The position numbers and the translations under genes are program-made. A stretch of DNA of 54,133 nucleotides, taken from positions 1-54,133 of the forward strand of contig JAJDWE010000034.1 of the NCBI GenBank assembly GCA_022825725.1, read 5' to 3'. Below the pieces are notes generated by a model. The model saw only the letters and a list, made by a program, of their open reading frames with translations, searched no databases and was not told where the DNA came from. Shown here piece after piece: positions 42,769 through 52,025 of this stretch. This DNA comes from Gemmatimonadota bacterium (GTDB lineage: Bacteria > Gemmatimonadota > Gemmatimonadetes > Palauibacterales > Palauibacteraceae). Within the stretch, counting starts at the first letter, position 1. Every line of letters begins with the position of its first letter.

Positions 42769-43383
42769 TCAGCGAGACTCGTCGAGTTGGCCGGAGCGTC
42801 GCTCGACCGGCAGGGGAATGGAGTCGCTCGTCGCGATCGGCACGGCGTACGTCGAACCGAACAGTCCGCCTCCGTCATCGAGCGCGGGAGCGAACGGGAC
42901 GAGGAACCAGTCGGGTACGGAGGGGTCGTCGGCGAACCGGTTCCCCCGGCTCTCCGCCACCGTCTCCGCGGGCACGTCCGCCATCACCGGCGGAAGCTGC
43001 ACTTCGACGAGCAGCGGCTGGCTTCCGTTCGACACGCCCAGCGTAAAGAGTCCCGCCGACGCCACGGCAATGGCCGCGGCTCGGCCGAACTGGCTCCGCC
43101 AGGACCGCTTCGAAGATTCGTCGACGTGGTAGAGGCGGTGCTGCAGGCGGGGCAGGAAATCGGGAGAGGTGGAGACGCGAGGGAGGGCTCGCCACGCTGC
43201 GAGCCCGCGAGTCAGGACTCGCTGATAGCGTCGACACGACTTGCATCCCTCAAGATGCGCGTCGAACCGACGGCGCTCGTCAGGGGCAAGCACACCGTCG
43301 ACGTATTCGGTGTACCGCTCGATAAACTCGTTGCAAGCCATCTCGTCGCAAACCATCATTGCACCATCACGAAAAACGTCCAT
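42769..43383 (-). CDS. Zinc-finger anti-sigma factor with membrane anchor
   Basis: 204 residues. The N-terminal ZAS motif has Cys in EMACNEF and the HxxxCxxC signature in DAHLEGCKSCRRY, as in anti-sigma domains that hold ECF sigma factors. One membrane helix (AAAIAVASAGLFTLGVS) separates it from an extracytoplasmic part of about 85 residues without a known domain. It is 61 bases downstream of the sigma factor, the standard pairing. The start could be 43383 or one of the Met codons up to 14 residues later. The signal sensed is unknown. Confidence 0.88.
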   Translation of the reverse strand: MDVFRDGAMMVCDEMACNEFIERYTEYVDGVLAPDERRRFDAHLEGCKSCRRYQRVLTRGLAAWRALPRVSTSPDFLPRLQHRLYHVDESSKRSWRSQFGRAAAIAVASAGLFTLGVSNGSQPLLVEVQLPPVMADVPAETVAESRGNRFADDPSVPDWFLVPFAPALDDGGGLFGSTYAVPIATSDSIPLPVERRSGQLDESR

Positions 43384-43444
43384 TCGGGCTCATCTACTCT
43401 GAACTGCGTACCAGGGTTCCTTTCGGCGGGCCGGGCGCCGGGGT

Positions 43445-44101
43445 TCAATCGAGCATCGGGGCGATGATGCAGGCGAACCGGTTCCGCGCCCGATTCAGGC
43501 GCGACTTGACGGTGCCCAGCGTCACTCCCGTGATCTCCGAAATCTCCTCGTAGCTCTTCCCTTCCAGTTCACGCAGCACGAATACGACACGGTGATGCTC
43601 GGGAAGTTCCGCCACCGCGGCCTCGACCTGCTCGCGGACGCGCCGCTTGCGGAAGAGATCGTCGGGCCGGTAGGCCGTATCCTCGAATTCGAGCGGCCGA
43701 TGGTCGGCTTCCCAACTCTTCCGGAGCGAATGGAAGAGTACCAGCGGGTTCCGCGCCCGGTTCCGCAATTCGTTCTTCGCCAGGTTGCTGGCGATCGTAT
43801 AGATCCAGGTTGAGAACTTCCGCGCGGGATCGAACCGGTGGAGGTGTCGGTAGACGCGCACGAAGGTCTCCTGCACGAGATCCTCGGCACGGTCCCGGTC
43901 TCCGATGGTGCGGTAGATGAAATTCAGCAGGCGGTCCTGATAGCGCTCGGCGATCTCGTTGAACGCAAAGCGCTGCCCGCCCAGGTAGTGCGTGACGAGT
44001 TCCGCGTCCTCAAGGCGCTTCAATTCCCCGCGCCCGAGCGGTTCCATCTCCCCGGGCACCGCGTATCGGCTCGAGACTTCGAGGTTCGGCTTCGTGTCCA
44101 T
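43445..44101 (-). CDS. ECF-type RNA polymerase sigma factor (RpoE-like)
   Basis: About 218 residues. Region 2: FNEIAERYQDRLLNFIYRTI, DRAEDLVQETFVRVYRHL, KFSTWIYTIASNLAKNELR. Region 4: LPEHHRVVFVLRELEGKSYEEIS with the helix-turn-helix EISEITGVTLGTVKSRLNRAR. ATG at 44101 follows GGGAGCGG; the frame is open 28 codons further upstream. With the following zinc-finger anti-sigma gene it forms an envelope-stress-type regulatory pair, possibly controlling parts of this block. No target promoter could be recognised. Confidence 0.95.
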   Translation of the reverse strand: MDTKPNLEVSSRYAVPGEMEPLGRGELKRLEDAELVTHYLGGQRFAFNEIAERYQDRLLNFIYRTIGDRDRAEDLVQETFVRVYRHLHRFDPARKFSTWIYTIASNLAKNELRNRARNPLVLFHSLRKSWEADHRPLEFEDTAYRPDDLFRKRRVREQVEAAVAELPEHHRVVFVLRELEGKSYEEISEITGVTLGTVKSRLNRARNRFACIIAPMLD

Positions 44102-44144
44102 GCCGCTCCCTTTGCAGGGCTCCCGTTGCAGACGATTCGACGCG

Positions 44145-44807
44145 TTAAACCCCGGTGCCGCCGATTCGATCCATCCGGCGGGCAACCCAGCGGGCCGCGA
44201 GGGTCAGCGCGCAAATCGTCTTGCCGTCGCTGATCTCTCCCGCATCGATCATCTCGATGGTACGTCGCAGGGGCAGCCGATGCACATCCATGAACTCGCT
44301 CGCCTCGTGACGTGTCTCCACCCCTTCGAGGTCCCACGCCGCGAGGAGGTGGATGACCTCGTCCGTGAAACCCGGTGTCGTGCGTACGGAGGCGAGAGAC
44401 TCCAGGCGTCCGGCACGCAGCCCCGCCTCCTCTTCCAGTTCCCGGAGGGCGCACGCCTCGGGACGCTCGCCGGGTTCCAGGTTCCCGGCCGGCACCTCCC
44501 AGATGAACCCGCCGGCGGCGTACCTGTATTGACGCACGAGCGTGACGACGGGTTCGCGCGGCGGCGCACCCGCGGCTTCGCCGGGGGGGCCGGGCAGGTC
44601 CAGCGCGACAACCGCGGCGGCGCCGGGGTGGCGGATCAGTTCGAGCCGGCCGATGGATCCGTCCGGGAACCGCACGCGATCCACATCGACATGGATCCTG
44701 CGGCCGGAGTAGACGCGCTCCCCGTCCACGCGGCCCGTCGCGCCGCCCCGCCCGGCACCCTCGCCCGCGTCTCCGGTCACGGCGCGGTCACGAGGCCGGC
44801 CGGACAT
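44145..44807 (-). CDS. NUDIX hydrolase (ADP-ribose pyrophosphatase type)
   Basis: 220 residues with an intact Nudix box GERPEACALRELEEEAGL. The surrounding layout is that of ADP-ribose pyrophosphatases: VDRVRFPDGSIGRLELIRHPG, VRQYRYAAGGFIWEVPAGNLEPGE (in two parts: VRQYRYAAGG and WEVPAGNLEPGE), then TTPGFTDEVIHLLAAWDL. It should hydrolyse ADP-ribose or a related nucleotide sugar. ATG at 44807 overlaps the M16 stop by 20 bases; a GTG at 44780 is an equally sensible start. Confidence 0.92.
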   Translation of the reverse strand: MSGRPRDRAVTGDAGEGAGRGGATGRVDGERVYSGRRIHVDVDRVRFPDGSIGRLELIRHPGAAAVVALDLPGPPGEAAGAPPREPVVTLVRQYRYAAGGFIWEVPAGNLEPGERPEACALRELEEEAGLRAGRLESLASVRTTPGFTDEVIHLLAAWDLEGVETRHEASEFMDVHRLPLRRTIEMIDAGEISDGKTICALTLAARWVARRMDRIGGTGV

Positions 44808-46152
44808 CCACGGGCCCGAGGCCGTCCAGCGTGGGCGCGGCCGTCGCCGCGTCGCCCACGGCGAGGAGCGCGAGGCGGCCGGGATCGAGGTACGTGCGGC
44901 AGACCTCCTGCACCTCGTCCGGCGTGACGGCCTCGATGCGGGAGCGGTACGTCTCCCAGTAGTCGTCGGGAAGGCCGAATACGCGCTGGCGGCTCACCTT
45001 TCCGCAGATCTGCACGGCGGTCTCGAACTGGAGCGGGAGGGAGAGGGTGAGGGCGTTGCGGGCCAGTCTCATTTCGTCGTCGGTGACGGGTGCGGTGCGC
45101 ATGGTCTCGATCTCGCGCAGGATCTCCTCGAACGCGGGGCCGGTCCGGGCGGTTTCGACGGCCGTGCGCGCGACGAAGGGTCCCGCGCCCCGGCGGAACC
45201 GGAAACTCGATCTCGCGCCGTAGGTCCACCCCTTGTCCTCGCGCAGATTGAGGTTGATCCGGGAGTTGAAGAGGCCGCCGAGGATCGCGTTGGCCACGAT
45301 GATCGCGTGATGATCCCCGGTGTTGTAGGGCACCCCCACCGTCGCGACGCGGATCTCGCTCTGGGCGCTGCCGGGGCGGTCGATGAGGACGAGGTCGCTC
45401 GCCCGCGGCTCCGGCGTTTCCGGGGGCGGGACCGGCGCGGTCTCGCCGCTCCAGGCGCCGAAACGCGCCTCCGCCGCGGCGATGAGGCGCTCGCGGTCGA
45501 GGTCGCCGCACGCGATGAGGAGAGCGCCGCCGGGGCGATAGCGCGCGGCGTGGAAATCCCGCACAGCTTCCGGGCCGATCCCGGACACGGTGGCTCCGGT
45601 GCCCCCCACGGGCCGTCCGTACAGTCCGTCGCCGTAGAGTTCGGCGATCGTGGCGAGACCCGCGACGGTCGCCGGGTCGTCCGCCTGGCGTTCGATCTCG
45701 TCGATGCGCTCGCCGCGGATGCGCTCGACTTCGTGCTCGGGGAACTCGGAATCGAGGATGGTCGCGGCGAGGAAGTCGAGCGCCTCCTCGAACAACTCCG
45801 ACAGGAAGTGCATGGAGACGGCCCCGACGCCGTAGCCCACCGTTGCGCGATAGCCGACGCCGAGGCGGTCGAGCCAGCGTGCCATCTCGATGGCGTCTCG
45901 CCCGGGGGTGCCGGCGGTGAGGAGTCGGGCGGTCAGCTCGCCGAGACCGCCGAGTCGCGGCGGTTCGGCGCCCGCGCCGCATTCGAGGACGAGGTGGAGC
46001 GACACTTCGGGCAAACCGCGTCGCTCGGCGTACTCGACCCGGAGGCCGTTGCCGAGCGTGTGCCGCTCGAAGCGCGGGAGCGCGAGCGGGCGCGGGGCGG
46101 CCGGCGCCGGGCGCACGGCGCGGTCGGGGGTCGCGATCCGGGGCTTCGTCAC
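44788..46152 (-). CDS. M16-family peptidase, catalytically inactive partner
   Basis: 454 residues with the M16 fold (FERHTLGNGLRVEYAERRGL, VSLHLVLECGAG), but the HxxEH zinc motif is absent: the position reads LGGLGELTARLLTAG. The second-half motif NSRINLNLREDKGWTYGARS with the conserved Arg/Tyr is present. This is the expected pattern for the inactive subunit of a heterodimeric M16B protease. ATG at 46152 overlaps the stop of the active partner (ATGA). No signal peptide is visible, so it is probably cytoplasmic unless exported otherwise. Confidence 0.92.
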   Translation of the reverse strand: MTKPRIATPDRAVRPAPAAPRPLALPRFERHTLGNGLRVEYAERRGLPEVSLHLVLECGAGAEPPRLGGLGELTARLLTAGTPGRDAIEMARWLDRLGVGYRATVGYGVGAVSMHFLSELFEEALDFLAATILDSEFPEHEVERIRGERIDEIERQADDPATVAGLATIAELYGDGLYGRPVGGTGATVSGIGPEAVRDFHAARYRPGGALLIACGDLDRERLIAAAEARFGAWSGETAPVPPPETPEPRASDLVLIDRPGSAQSEIRVATVGVPYNTGDHHAIIVANAILGGLFNSRINLNLREDKGWTYGARSSFRFRRGAGPFVARTAVETARTGPAFEEILREIETMRTAPVTDDEMRLARNALTLSLPLQFETAVQICGKVSRQRVFGLPDDYWETYRSRIEAVTPDEVQEVCRTYLDPGRLALLAVGDAATAAPTLDGLGPVDVRPAS

Positions 46153-47432
46153 GGCGTCCCCTCCGTCGTGTCCGTCTCCTCTTCGGGAACGACGTGGAGG
46201 ACCGTGAGGCCGCGCGGGTCGAGCACGGTGCCGGCCGCGCGCTCCACGTCCGCGCGGGCGACGGCGCCGTAGCGCGCGAAGGCGTCGTTCACATAGCCCG
46301 CGTCGCCCCGCAACACGGCGGCGTGCGCGATCGCGTCCGCGCGGTCGCCGAAGCCCGCGCGGCCGTTCAGGAGCCCGCGCCGCGCCCGGTTGCGCGCCCC
46401 CTCCATCTCTTCCTCCTCCACGCCGCCTCGGAGCAGGTCATCGAGGACATCCCTCACCTCGGCCTCGAGGTCGGCAGCGGCGACGCCGGGGCGGGCGGTC
46501 GCGACGACGAAGCACATGCCGGCGCTCTCGGTCGGCCAGGTGAAGGAGGTCACGTCCGCCGCCATCCGCTTCTCGTACACGAGCGTCTTCTCCAGGCGGG
46601 AACTGTTCCCGTCGGCGAGCAGGTAGTTGAGGAGTACGACGTCCTCGAAATCGGGGTCCGCGTAGCGCGGCGAATGATACATGAGGTACACGCGGGGCAT
46701 CTGAACGCGGTCGCGAAGGAGGGTGCGCCGCTCGCCGCCGCGCGCGGGCACGGGCACGTCCGGGCGCGCCGCCACGGGTCGCGCGGGAATCTCCCCGAAC
46801 CAGGCCTCGACCCGCGCCAGCGCCGCAGCCGGATCGAAGTCGCCGACGAGCACGAGGGTCGCGTTGTTGGGTCCGTAGTGGCGGTCGAAGAACTCGTGCA
46901 CGTCCTCGAGCCGGGCCGCGTCGATGTCGGGCATGTAGCCGATCGTCGGATGGCGGTAGGGGTGTCCCTCGTCGTAGGCGCGCGCGAGGAGGGTCTCGAG
47001 CGCGAGGCCGTACGGGCGGTTCTCGTACGACTGCCGGCGCTCGTTCTTCACGACCTCCCGCTGGTTGTCGAGCTTCTCCTGCGTGATCCCGGGCTTGAAG
47101 AACCCCATGCGGTCGGACTCCAGCCACAGGCCGAGATCCAGCTCGTTCGCGGGCAGCGTCTCGAAGTAGTTCGTGCGGTCGAACCACGTCGTCCCGTTGA
47201 GCGTGCCGCCCGCGTCCTGGATGAGTTTGAAGTGGTGCTCGCGCGGCACGTGCTCGGACCCCTGGAAGAGGAGATGCTCGAAGAGGTGCGCGAAGCCGGT
47301 TCGGCCGGCGCGCTCGTTCTTCGATCCCACGTGGTACATGACGTGAACGGCGACGAGGGGAGCGGACGCATCGGGCTGCAGGACGACCCTCAGCCCGTTG
47401 TCGAGCACGTGCTCGCGGATCTCGAACCTCAT
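46149..47432 (-). CDS. M16-family zinc peptidase, active subunit
   Basis: About 427 residues. The inverted zinc motif is in GFAHLFEHLLFQGSEHVP (HxxEH) with the downstream Glu region (TQEKLDNQREVVKNERRQSY). N-terminus MRFEIREHVLDNGLRVVLQ. ATG at 47432 starts the family sequence; the frame is open into the RNase P RNA gene at 47534, which cannot be coding. Together with the inactive partner it likely degrades peptides or signal-peptide remnants. First protein gene of the long leftward block, 72 bases from the 3' end of rnpB. Confidence 0.93.
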   Translation of the reverse strand: MRFEIREHVLDNGLRVVLQPDASAPLVAVHVMYHVGSKNERAGRTGFAHLFEHLLFQGSEHVPREHHFKLIQDAGGTLNGTTWFDRTNYFETLPANELDLGLWLESDRMGFFKPGITQEKLDNQREVVKNERRQSYENRPYGLALETLLARAYDEGHPYRHPTIGYMPDIDAARLEDVHEFFDRHYGPNNATLVLVGDFDPAAALARVEAWFGEIPARPVAARPDVPVPARGGERRTLLRDRVQMPRVYLMYHSPRYADPDFEDVVLLNYLLADGNSSRLEKTLVYEKRMAADVTSFTWPTESAGMCFVVATARPGVAAADLEAEVRDVLDDLLRGGVEEEEMEGARNRARRGLLNGRAGFGDRADAIAHAAVLRGDAGYVNDAFARYGAVARADVERAAGTVLDPRGLTVLHVVPEEETDTTEGTP

Positions 47433-47504
47433 CGCGGCGGAAGATGCTGGAGCCAAGGGCCCTTCCCTTTCCGTGGCGCTGTTCTCGGTGCTGCTCTGTG
47501 GAGA

Positions 47505-47881
47505 GGCGGAGGGAGATAAGCCGGGTTCTGTCACCGGCGGGCCAGGCCCGCGGCGAGGTCATCTATCTGGGACCTGCGGTTTCCCGAGGCCTCGTGCGGC
47601 CTACCCGGAACTCGAACGCGACGGGCCGCCGCTCGTTCCTGCTTGGCCTTGCTCCCGGCGGGGTTTGCCGTGCCGTCCCTGTCTCCAGGAAACGCGGTGG
47701 GCCCTTACCCCACCCTTTCACCCTTGCCTGTGCGGCCGAAGCCGCCATCGGCGGTCTGCTCTCTGTGGCACTTTCCGTCGCCTTGCGACGCCCGGGCGTT
47801 ACCCGGCGCCGTGCCCTGCGGAGCCCGGACTTTCCTCGAACGGCGTGCGCGCACCCGTCCGCGACCTCTTCTCCCTCCGCC
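47505..47881 (-). ncRNA. rnpB: RNase P RNA
   Basis: Catalytic RNA of RNase P, type A layout, about 377 bases on the minus strand. The ends pair as helix P1: GGCGGAGGGAG at the 5' end and CTCCCTCCGCC at the 3' end. Conserved cores are present in order: GAGGAAAGTCCGGGCTCC (P4/CR-I), ACAGAGAGCAGACCGCCGAT, GGCAAGGGTGAAAGGGTG, GGGAGCAAGGCCAAGCAGG and ACAGAACCCGGCTTATC near the 3' end (P4 partner). Ends are placed by the P1 pairing and may be off by a few bases. No downstream T-run terminator is obvious, so read-through into the M16 genes is possible. Confidence 0.96.
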
Positions 47882-48015
47882 GCGGACAACCTAACGCGAT
47901 TGGCAACCCCTTGAGGAATTGTCTACTCTAAGGGTAGGAGGGGAAGTGTCCGGCAGAGGCGGTTGCCGGGCCCGGAGTCGTCCCGGAGAAGGAGTCGCGA
48001 ACGCGCGTAAATCGT

Positions 48016-49149
48016 ATGCTACCTGAGTCTACAACACCCCGCTTGGCGATGGCCTTGTGGGCGCTGGGAACGACGGTCGCGGCGGTTCCCGCCGAGGCCT
48101 CCCAGGAAAACAGCCCCGACGGCCTGTCGTCGTATTACGTCTACGTGGCGGCGGAATCGGAGGATCGCGTCGATCTCGTCCGGTTCGATGGCACCGGTGC
48201 GTCGGTGCTGGATTCCGTCTTCGTGGGACGCTTCCCGACGGAAATCGACGGGCCGCACGGCCTCGCGGTCGATCCGGGCGGGGAACGGTGGTACGTGACG
48301 CTCGCTCACGGGAATCCGTTCGGCTCGGTCGTCGCCTATTCCACGGAGACGAACCGTCCGCTCGGGAGCGCGGAACTGGGGCTCTTCCCCGCCACCATGC
48401 AGGTGACGCCGGCGGGCCTGCTCTTCGCGGCGAACTTCAACCTGCACGGCGAACACGAGCCGAGTTCGGTGTCCGTCGTCGACGTCGGCGCGATGATCGA
48501 GGTCGCGCAGATTCCGACCTGCACGATGCCGCACGGCTCGCGGCTCACGGCGGACGGGGCGCGGCACTACTCCGTGTGCATGATGGATGAGTTGCTCGTG
48601 GAGGTCGACGCGCACCGGCTCGAGGTCACGCAGCGCTTCATCCTCTCCCCGGGCGAGGAGCAGGCCTGGCCGCACGACTGGCTTCCGACGCGCCCCGTGG
48701 GGGCGCCCGGCTGCAGCCCGACATGGGCGCACCCGGCCGTGGACGGACGCCATGTGTACGTCGCCTGCAACCGGAACGCGGAGGTGCTGGAGATCGACGT
48801 GGAGTCGTGGCGGGTGACGCGAAGATTCGAGACGGGCGAGGGTCCGTACAATCTCGATGTTTCCCCGGACGGGTCCATCCTCGTCGTGACGTACAAGAGC
48901 GGACAGGCGACCGGGGTCTGGGATCTCGCCAGCGGGACGGAGGTGGCCCGGATCCCGAACACGCGGACGCTGCCGCACGGGATCGCGATCTCTCCGGATT
49001 CGCGGTACGCCTTCGTGAGCGTGGAGGGCGTGGGCGGCGAGCCGGGAACGGTGGACGTGATCGACCTCCGCGACGGGGTCCGGGCGGCCAGCGTGGACGT
49101 GGGCAAGCAGGCGGGCGGCATCGCCTTCTGGAAGGTGGAGCCTCGGTGA
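48016..49149 (+). CDS. Secreted seven-bladed-type beta-propeller protein (YVTN/NHL-like)
   Basis: 377 residues. Signal peptide (AMALWALGTTVAAVPAEA). The mature part has propeller-like repeats: VDLVRFDGTGA, DGPHGLAVDPGGERWYVTLA, GPYNLDVSPDGSILVVTYKS, LPHGIAISPDSRYAFVSVEG, VDVIDLRDG. Such proteins bind partners or carbohydrates at the cell surface; no catalytic residues are evident. ATG at 48016 was chosen, with an ATG 11 codons later as alternative. The stop overlaps the GTG of the next gene (GTGA), so it is co-translated with the metalloprotease lipoprotein. The 134-base region upstream, divergent from rnpB, should hold the promoters of both; I could not fix a -35/-10 pair. Confidence 0.85.
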   Translation: MLPESTTPRLAMALWALGTTVAAVPAEASQENSPDGLSSYYVYVAAESEDRVDLVRFDGTGASVLDSVFVGRFPTEIDGPHGLAVDPGGERWYVTLAHGNPFGSVVAYSTETNRPLGSAELGLFPATMQVTPAGLLFAANFNLHGEHEPSSVSVVDVGAMIEVAQIPTCTMPHGSRLTADGARHYSVCMMDELLVEVDAHRLEVTQRFILSPGEEQAWPHDWLPTRPVGAPGCSPTWAHPAVDGRHVYVACNRNAEVLEIDVESWRVTRRFETGEGPYNLDVSPDGSILVVTYKSGQATGVWDLASGTEVARIPNTRTLPHGIAISPDSRYAFVSVEGVGGEPGTVDVIDLRDGVRAASVDVGKQAGGIAFWKVEPR

Positions 49150-52025
49150 GGCGCGGCGCGCTGACCGCACTCGCTGGCGTGCTCGCGTGCGTGCTCGCGA
49201 TCGGGTGCGGGGACGGGGGGAGCACGGAGGTCGGCTCACCGCCGACGGCCCTGATCCCCGTCTCTTCCGCCGTGGACACGATCGTGACGGGCGAGGCCAC
49301 GGACCCCCCGATCGCGGTCCGGGTCGAGGATGCGCTCGGGAACGCGGTCGAAGGGGCTCCGGTCCGATTCGTCATCGTGCGGGGCGAAGGGGAGCTTTCG
49401 CCGGGCGTCGCCGTCGCAGGGCGGGACGGCGTCGCGGAGTCGGTCTACCGCGCCGGACCGACGCCGGGCGAGGCGGAGATCCAGGCGGACATCCCGAGCG
49501 CCGCGGACGTCCCGCCGCTCCGCTTCCTCGTCCTCGCGGAGGCCGCGGACACGGTCCTTCTCAGCATCGTGGAGGGAGACGGCCAGCAGGCGGAGGCGGG
49601 AAGCCAGCTGCCGCTCCCGTTCTCCATCCGGGCGGAGACGACGAGCGGCGCTCCGGCCGGCGGCGTCCGGCTCGGCTTCGACTGGACCCCGCCGGAAGAG
49701 GTCCCGGATGTGCCGGAAGGGGAGGAAACGCCGGACCTGCTGGAGGCCGGGGACACGACGGCCGTGGCGGGACCGCCCGAGCCGCCCGCGTCGGAGGAGT
49801 CGCCGGGACGCCCGGCCGCCCTCACGCACGACGTCGTGATGACGGATGCGGACGGACGGGGCGGCGCCGTCTTTACGCTGGGCTCGCGGGCGGGCGACTA
49901 CCGGATCCGCGTCTTCACCATGGGCGGCGTGTACTCGGACACGCTCTCCTTCTCGGCCACGGCTCTCGCCTCGCCGGGCGGGGCCGTACAACTCGACTCG
50001 ATCGGGAGCGGAAGACTCGCCGCCGGTACGCGGGCGCTTCTCTACGGCAGTGGCTTCCGCCCGGTTCCGGACGACAACCAGGTCCGGATCGAAGGCACGG
50101 CGGCGACGGTGGTGAGTGCCACCGAGACGGAACTCACCGTTGAAGTGCCCGCCTTCGCCCGCACGTGCCTGCCCGAGCGCGAGGTCGGCGTGCGGGTGCT
50201 CGTGGGTTCCGATGCGAGCAACGGTCTTCTGCTGCCGATCGAACCGGCAAACCTGCGCGTAGGTCTGGAGGTCGGCGAATCGCTCACGCTGCGCGGGGCC
50301 GTCGAGGTCGAATGCGTCCAGTTCGCACCCGGAGTGCCCATGGAAGCGGGCCAGGCGGGAGAACCCGGAGCGCCGGAAGACATCGAGCCGGAGACGCCGG
50401 AGTATCGAATCGTCATCGGCAATACGGGGCGTAACGCCTCAAGCGGACTCCCGCTGCGGATCACGGTGCGGACGCCTGCCGACATGTCCGGGGATGGCTC
50501 GGCGACGGCGGTGGACCGGGGGACGATCGACCCCCGGATCGCGGAGGCCGCGCTCGCCGGCACGAGAAGGGACATCGGGATTCGCGCACGCACGCTTGCA
50601 CAGCTTGTTCAGGCCCGGATCTCGCCCCTCCGGCCCGATGGATCGACGGCGGTTTCCGCGCCGGTACCGGGAGACACGGTCGAGTACTTCTTCTCCATCG
50701 GACCGGAGCTGGCGGCAACCTGCGTCGACCCCGCGAGCACGGTGCGGGGTACCGTGCGGGCCGTGGGCGACGGGGTGGTCCTCGTGGAGGATCTCGCCGC
50801 GCCCGCCGGAGGTCCGACCGAGGAAGAGTGGCTCGCGCTCGCCCGGGAATTGGACGGGACGGTGCTTCCGACGGTGACCTCCTATTTCGGTCCGCCCGAG
50901 GACATCGACCGGAACGGGCGCGTCGTCATTCTGTTCACGCCCGCCGTGAACCGGCTCGGCGACGGCGAGGCGGGCGTCGGCGGGTTCTCCCTCCCCCAGG
51001 ATCTTGCCGCTTCGGGACGGGGCGACGGCGAGTTGTCGGACCCGGACGGCGGGATCTGCCCGGCGAGCAACGAGGCGGAGATCGTCTACAGCGTGAGCGC
51101 GGACCCCGATGCGACGCTCGGCCGCGCGATCTCGGCGGAGGATGTGCTGCGCGAGACACCCGCCCTCGTGGCGCATGAAATCCAGCATATCGTCAGCGCC
51201 GGGCGCCGGGTGCCCACCTCTTCGGCGGGTTTCGGGGCGGTCGAGGAGATCTGGCTGGACGAGGCGCTCTCGAGCCTGGCCGAGGAAGTAGCCGGGCTCG
51301 CCGCCCTCGGGCTCCCGGTCGGCGACCGCCTCACCTTCGACCGCGTGTCCGAGACGCCCGAGGAACTCGACACCTTCAATGCCTACATGCTGGGCAACTT
51401 CCGCAACCTCGGCCTGTACATGCTCGGACTCCCCGGCGCTCCCACCGTCTCGACGGACGACCTGGACGGCGTCGGCGGGCTGCAGATGCGGGGCTTCGGC
51501 TGGTTCCTCCTGCGACGGCTCGCGGACCAGGCGGGGGGGGATGAACGGGCCTTCTTCCGGTCCGTGGTCGGGGGTGGACAGAACTACGGACGGGGGATCG
51601 CGAATCTGGAGCGGGTTACGGGCCGGGAGTGGGCGAACATTCTGGCGGACGTGTCGGTCGCGCTGGCGCTGGGCGCGGGGACGCTGGACGGGGGGACGGA
51701 GGATCTCCCGGAGGAGAACCTCGAAGCGCCGGAGGCGGGGCCGCGGCTCGATGCGGCAACGTGGGACGCCGCGGATGTGTTCCGATCCTTGAATCAGGAT
51801 ACGGACACCCGATCGGGTCTTCCGACCGCGATCGCGCTCCGGACCGAGCCGCTGGGGTTTGAAACCCGGGTACTGAGCCTCGACGTAGGGCCGTCGAGCG
51901 TGCAGTACTTCTCACTCGCCTCGGCTCCCGGTGCGCCGGGTCTCTCGCTGTCGCTGGAAACGGCGGGAGGAACCCCGGCGGGTGAGACCGCGGAACCGCT
52001 AATCACGATCGTGAGGACCAAATGA
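49146..52025 (+). CDS. Lipoprotein with Ig/IPT-like domains and an M30-like metalloprotease domain
   Basis: About 959 residues. The lipobox signal LACVLAIGC follows the GTG at 49146, which overlaps the propeller stop. The first half has Ig-like domains (PIAVRVEDALGNAVEGAPVRF, invasin/Big-1-like) and an IPT/TIG-like domain (GTRALLYGSGFRP). The C-terminal half has VLPTVTSYFGPPEDIDRNGRVV, HEIQH at 677-681 and WLDEALSSLAEEVAG with Glu706. HExxH plus a later Glu is the gluzincin pattern, and the arrangement resembles hyicolysin-type M30 peptidases. Probably a surface zinc protease. Coupled by ATGA to the following barrel protein. The Ig and IPT assignments are tentative. Confidence 0.83.
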   Translation: MRRGALTALAGVLACVLAIGCGDGGSTEVGSPPTALIPVSSAVDTIVTGEATDPPIAVRVEDALGNAVEGAPVRFVIVRGEGELSPGVAVAGRDGVAESVYRAGPTPGEAEIQADIPSAADVPPLRFLVLAEAADTVLLSIVEGDGQQAEAGSQLPLPFSIRAETTSGAPAGGVRLGFDWTPPEEVPDVPEGEETPDLLEAGDTTAVAGPPEPPASEESPGRPAALTHDVVMTDADGRGGAVFTLGSRAGDYRIRVFTMGGVYSDTLSFSATALASPGGAVQLDSIGSGRLAAGTRALLYGSGFRPVPDDNQVRIEGTAATVVSATETELTVEVPAFARTCLPEREVGVRVLVGSDASNGLLLPIEPANLRVGLEVGESLTLRGAVEVECVQFAPGVPMEAGQAGEPGAPEDIEPETPEYRIVIGNTGRNASSGLPLRITVRTPADMSGDGSATAVDRGTIDPRIAEAALAGTRRDIGIRARTLAQLVQARISPLRPDGSTAVSAPVPGDTVEYFFSIGPELAATCVDPASTVRGTVRAVGDGVVLVEDLAAPAGGPTEEEWLALARELDGTVLPTVTSYFGPPEDIDRNGRVVILFTPAVNRLGDGEAGVGGFSLPQDLAASGRGDGELSDPDGGICPASNEAEIVYSVSADPDATLGRAISAEDVLRETPALVAHEIQHIVSAGRRVPTSSAGFGAVEEIWLDEALSSLAEEVAGLAALGLPVGDRLTFDRVSETPEELDTFNAYMLGNFRNLGLYMLGLPGAPTVSTDDLDGVGGLQMRGFGWFLLRRLADQAGGDERAFFRSVVGGGQNYGRGIANLERVTGREWANILADVSVALALGAGTLDGGTEDLPEENLEAPEAGPRLDAATWDAADVFRSLNQDTDTRSGLPTAIALRTEPLGFETRVLSLDVGPSSVQYFSLASAPGAPGLSLSLETAGGTPAGETAEPLITIVRTK

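Noticed and set aside
44788..46152. Treating the zinc-less M16 gene as a pseudogene
   Set aside because: The frame is intact, full length and coupled to the active partner, and its C-terminal M16 motif is conserved; inactive M16 subunits are normal.
47433..47534. N-terminal extension of the active M16 peptidase to an ATG at 47534
   Set aside because: The extension lies partly inside the RNase P RNA 3' end and lacks family sequence; MRFEIREH at 47432 is the natural start.
47882..48015. Promoters for rnpB and the propeller operon
   Set aside because: TAGACA/TTGCCA and TTGAGG hexamers are visible, but no partner -10 box at proper spacing could be fixed, so no promoter feature is called.
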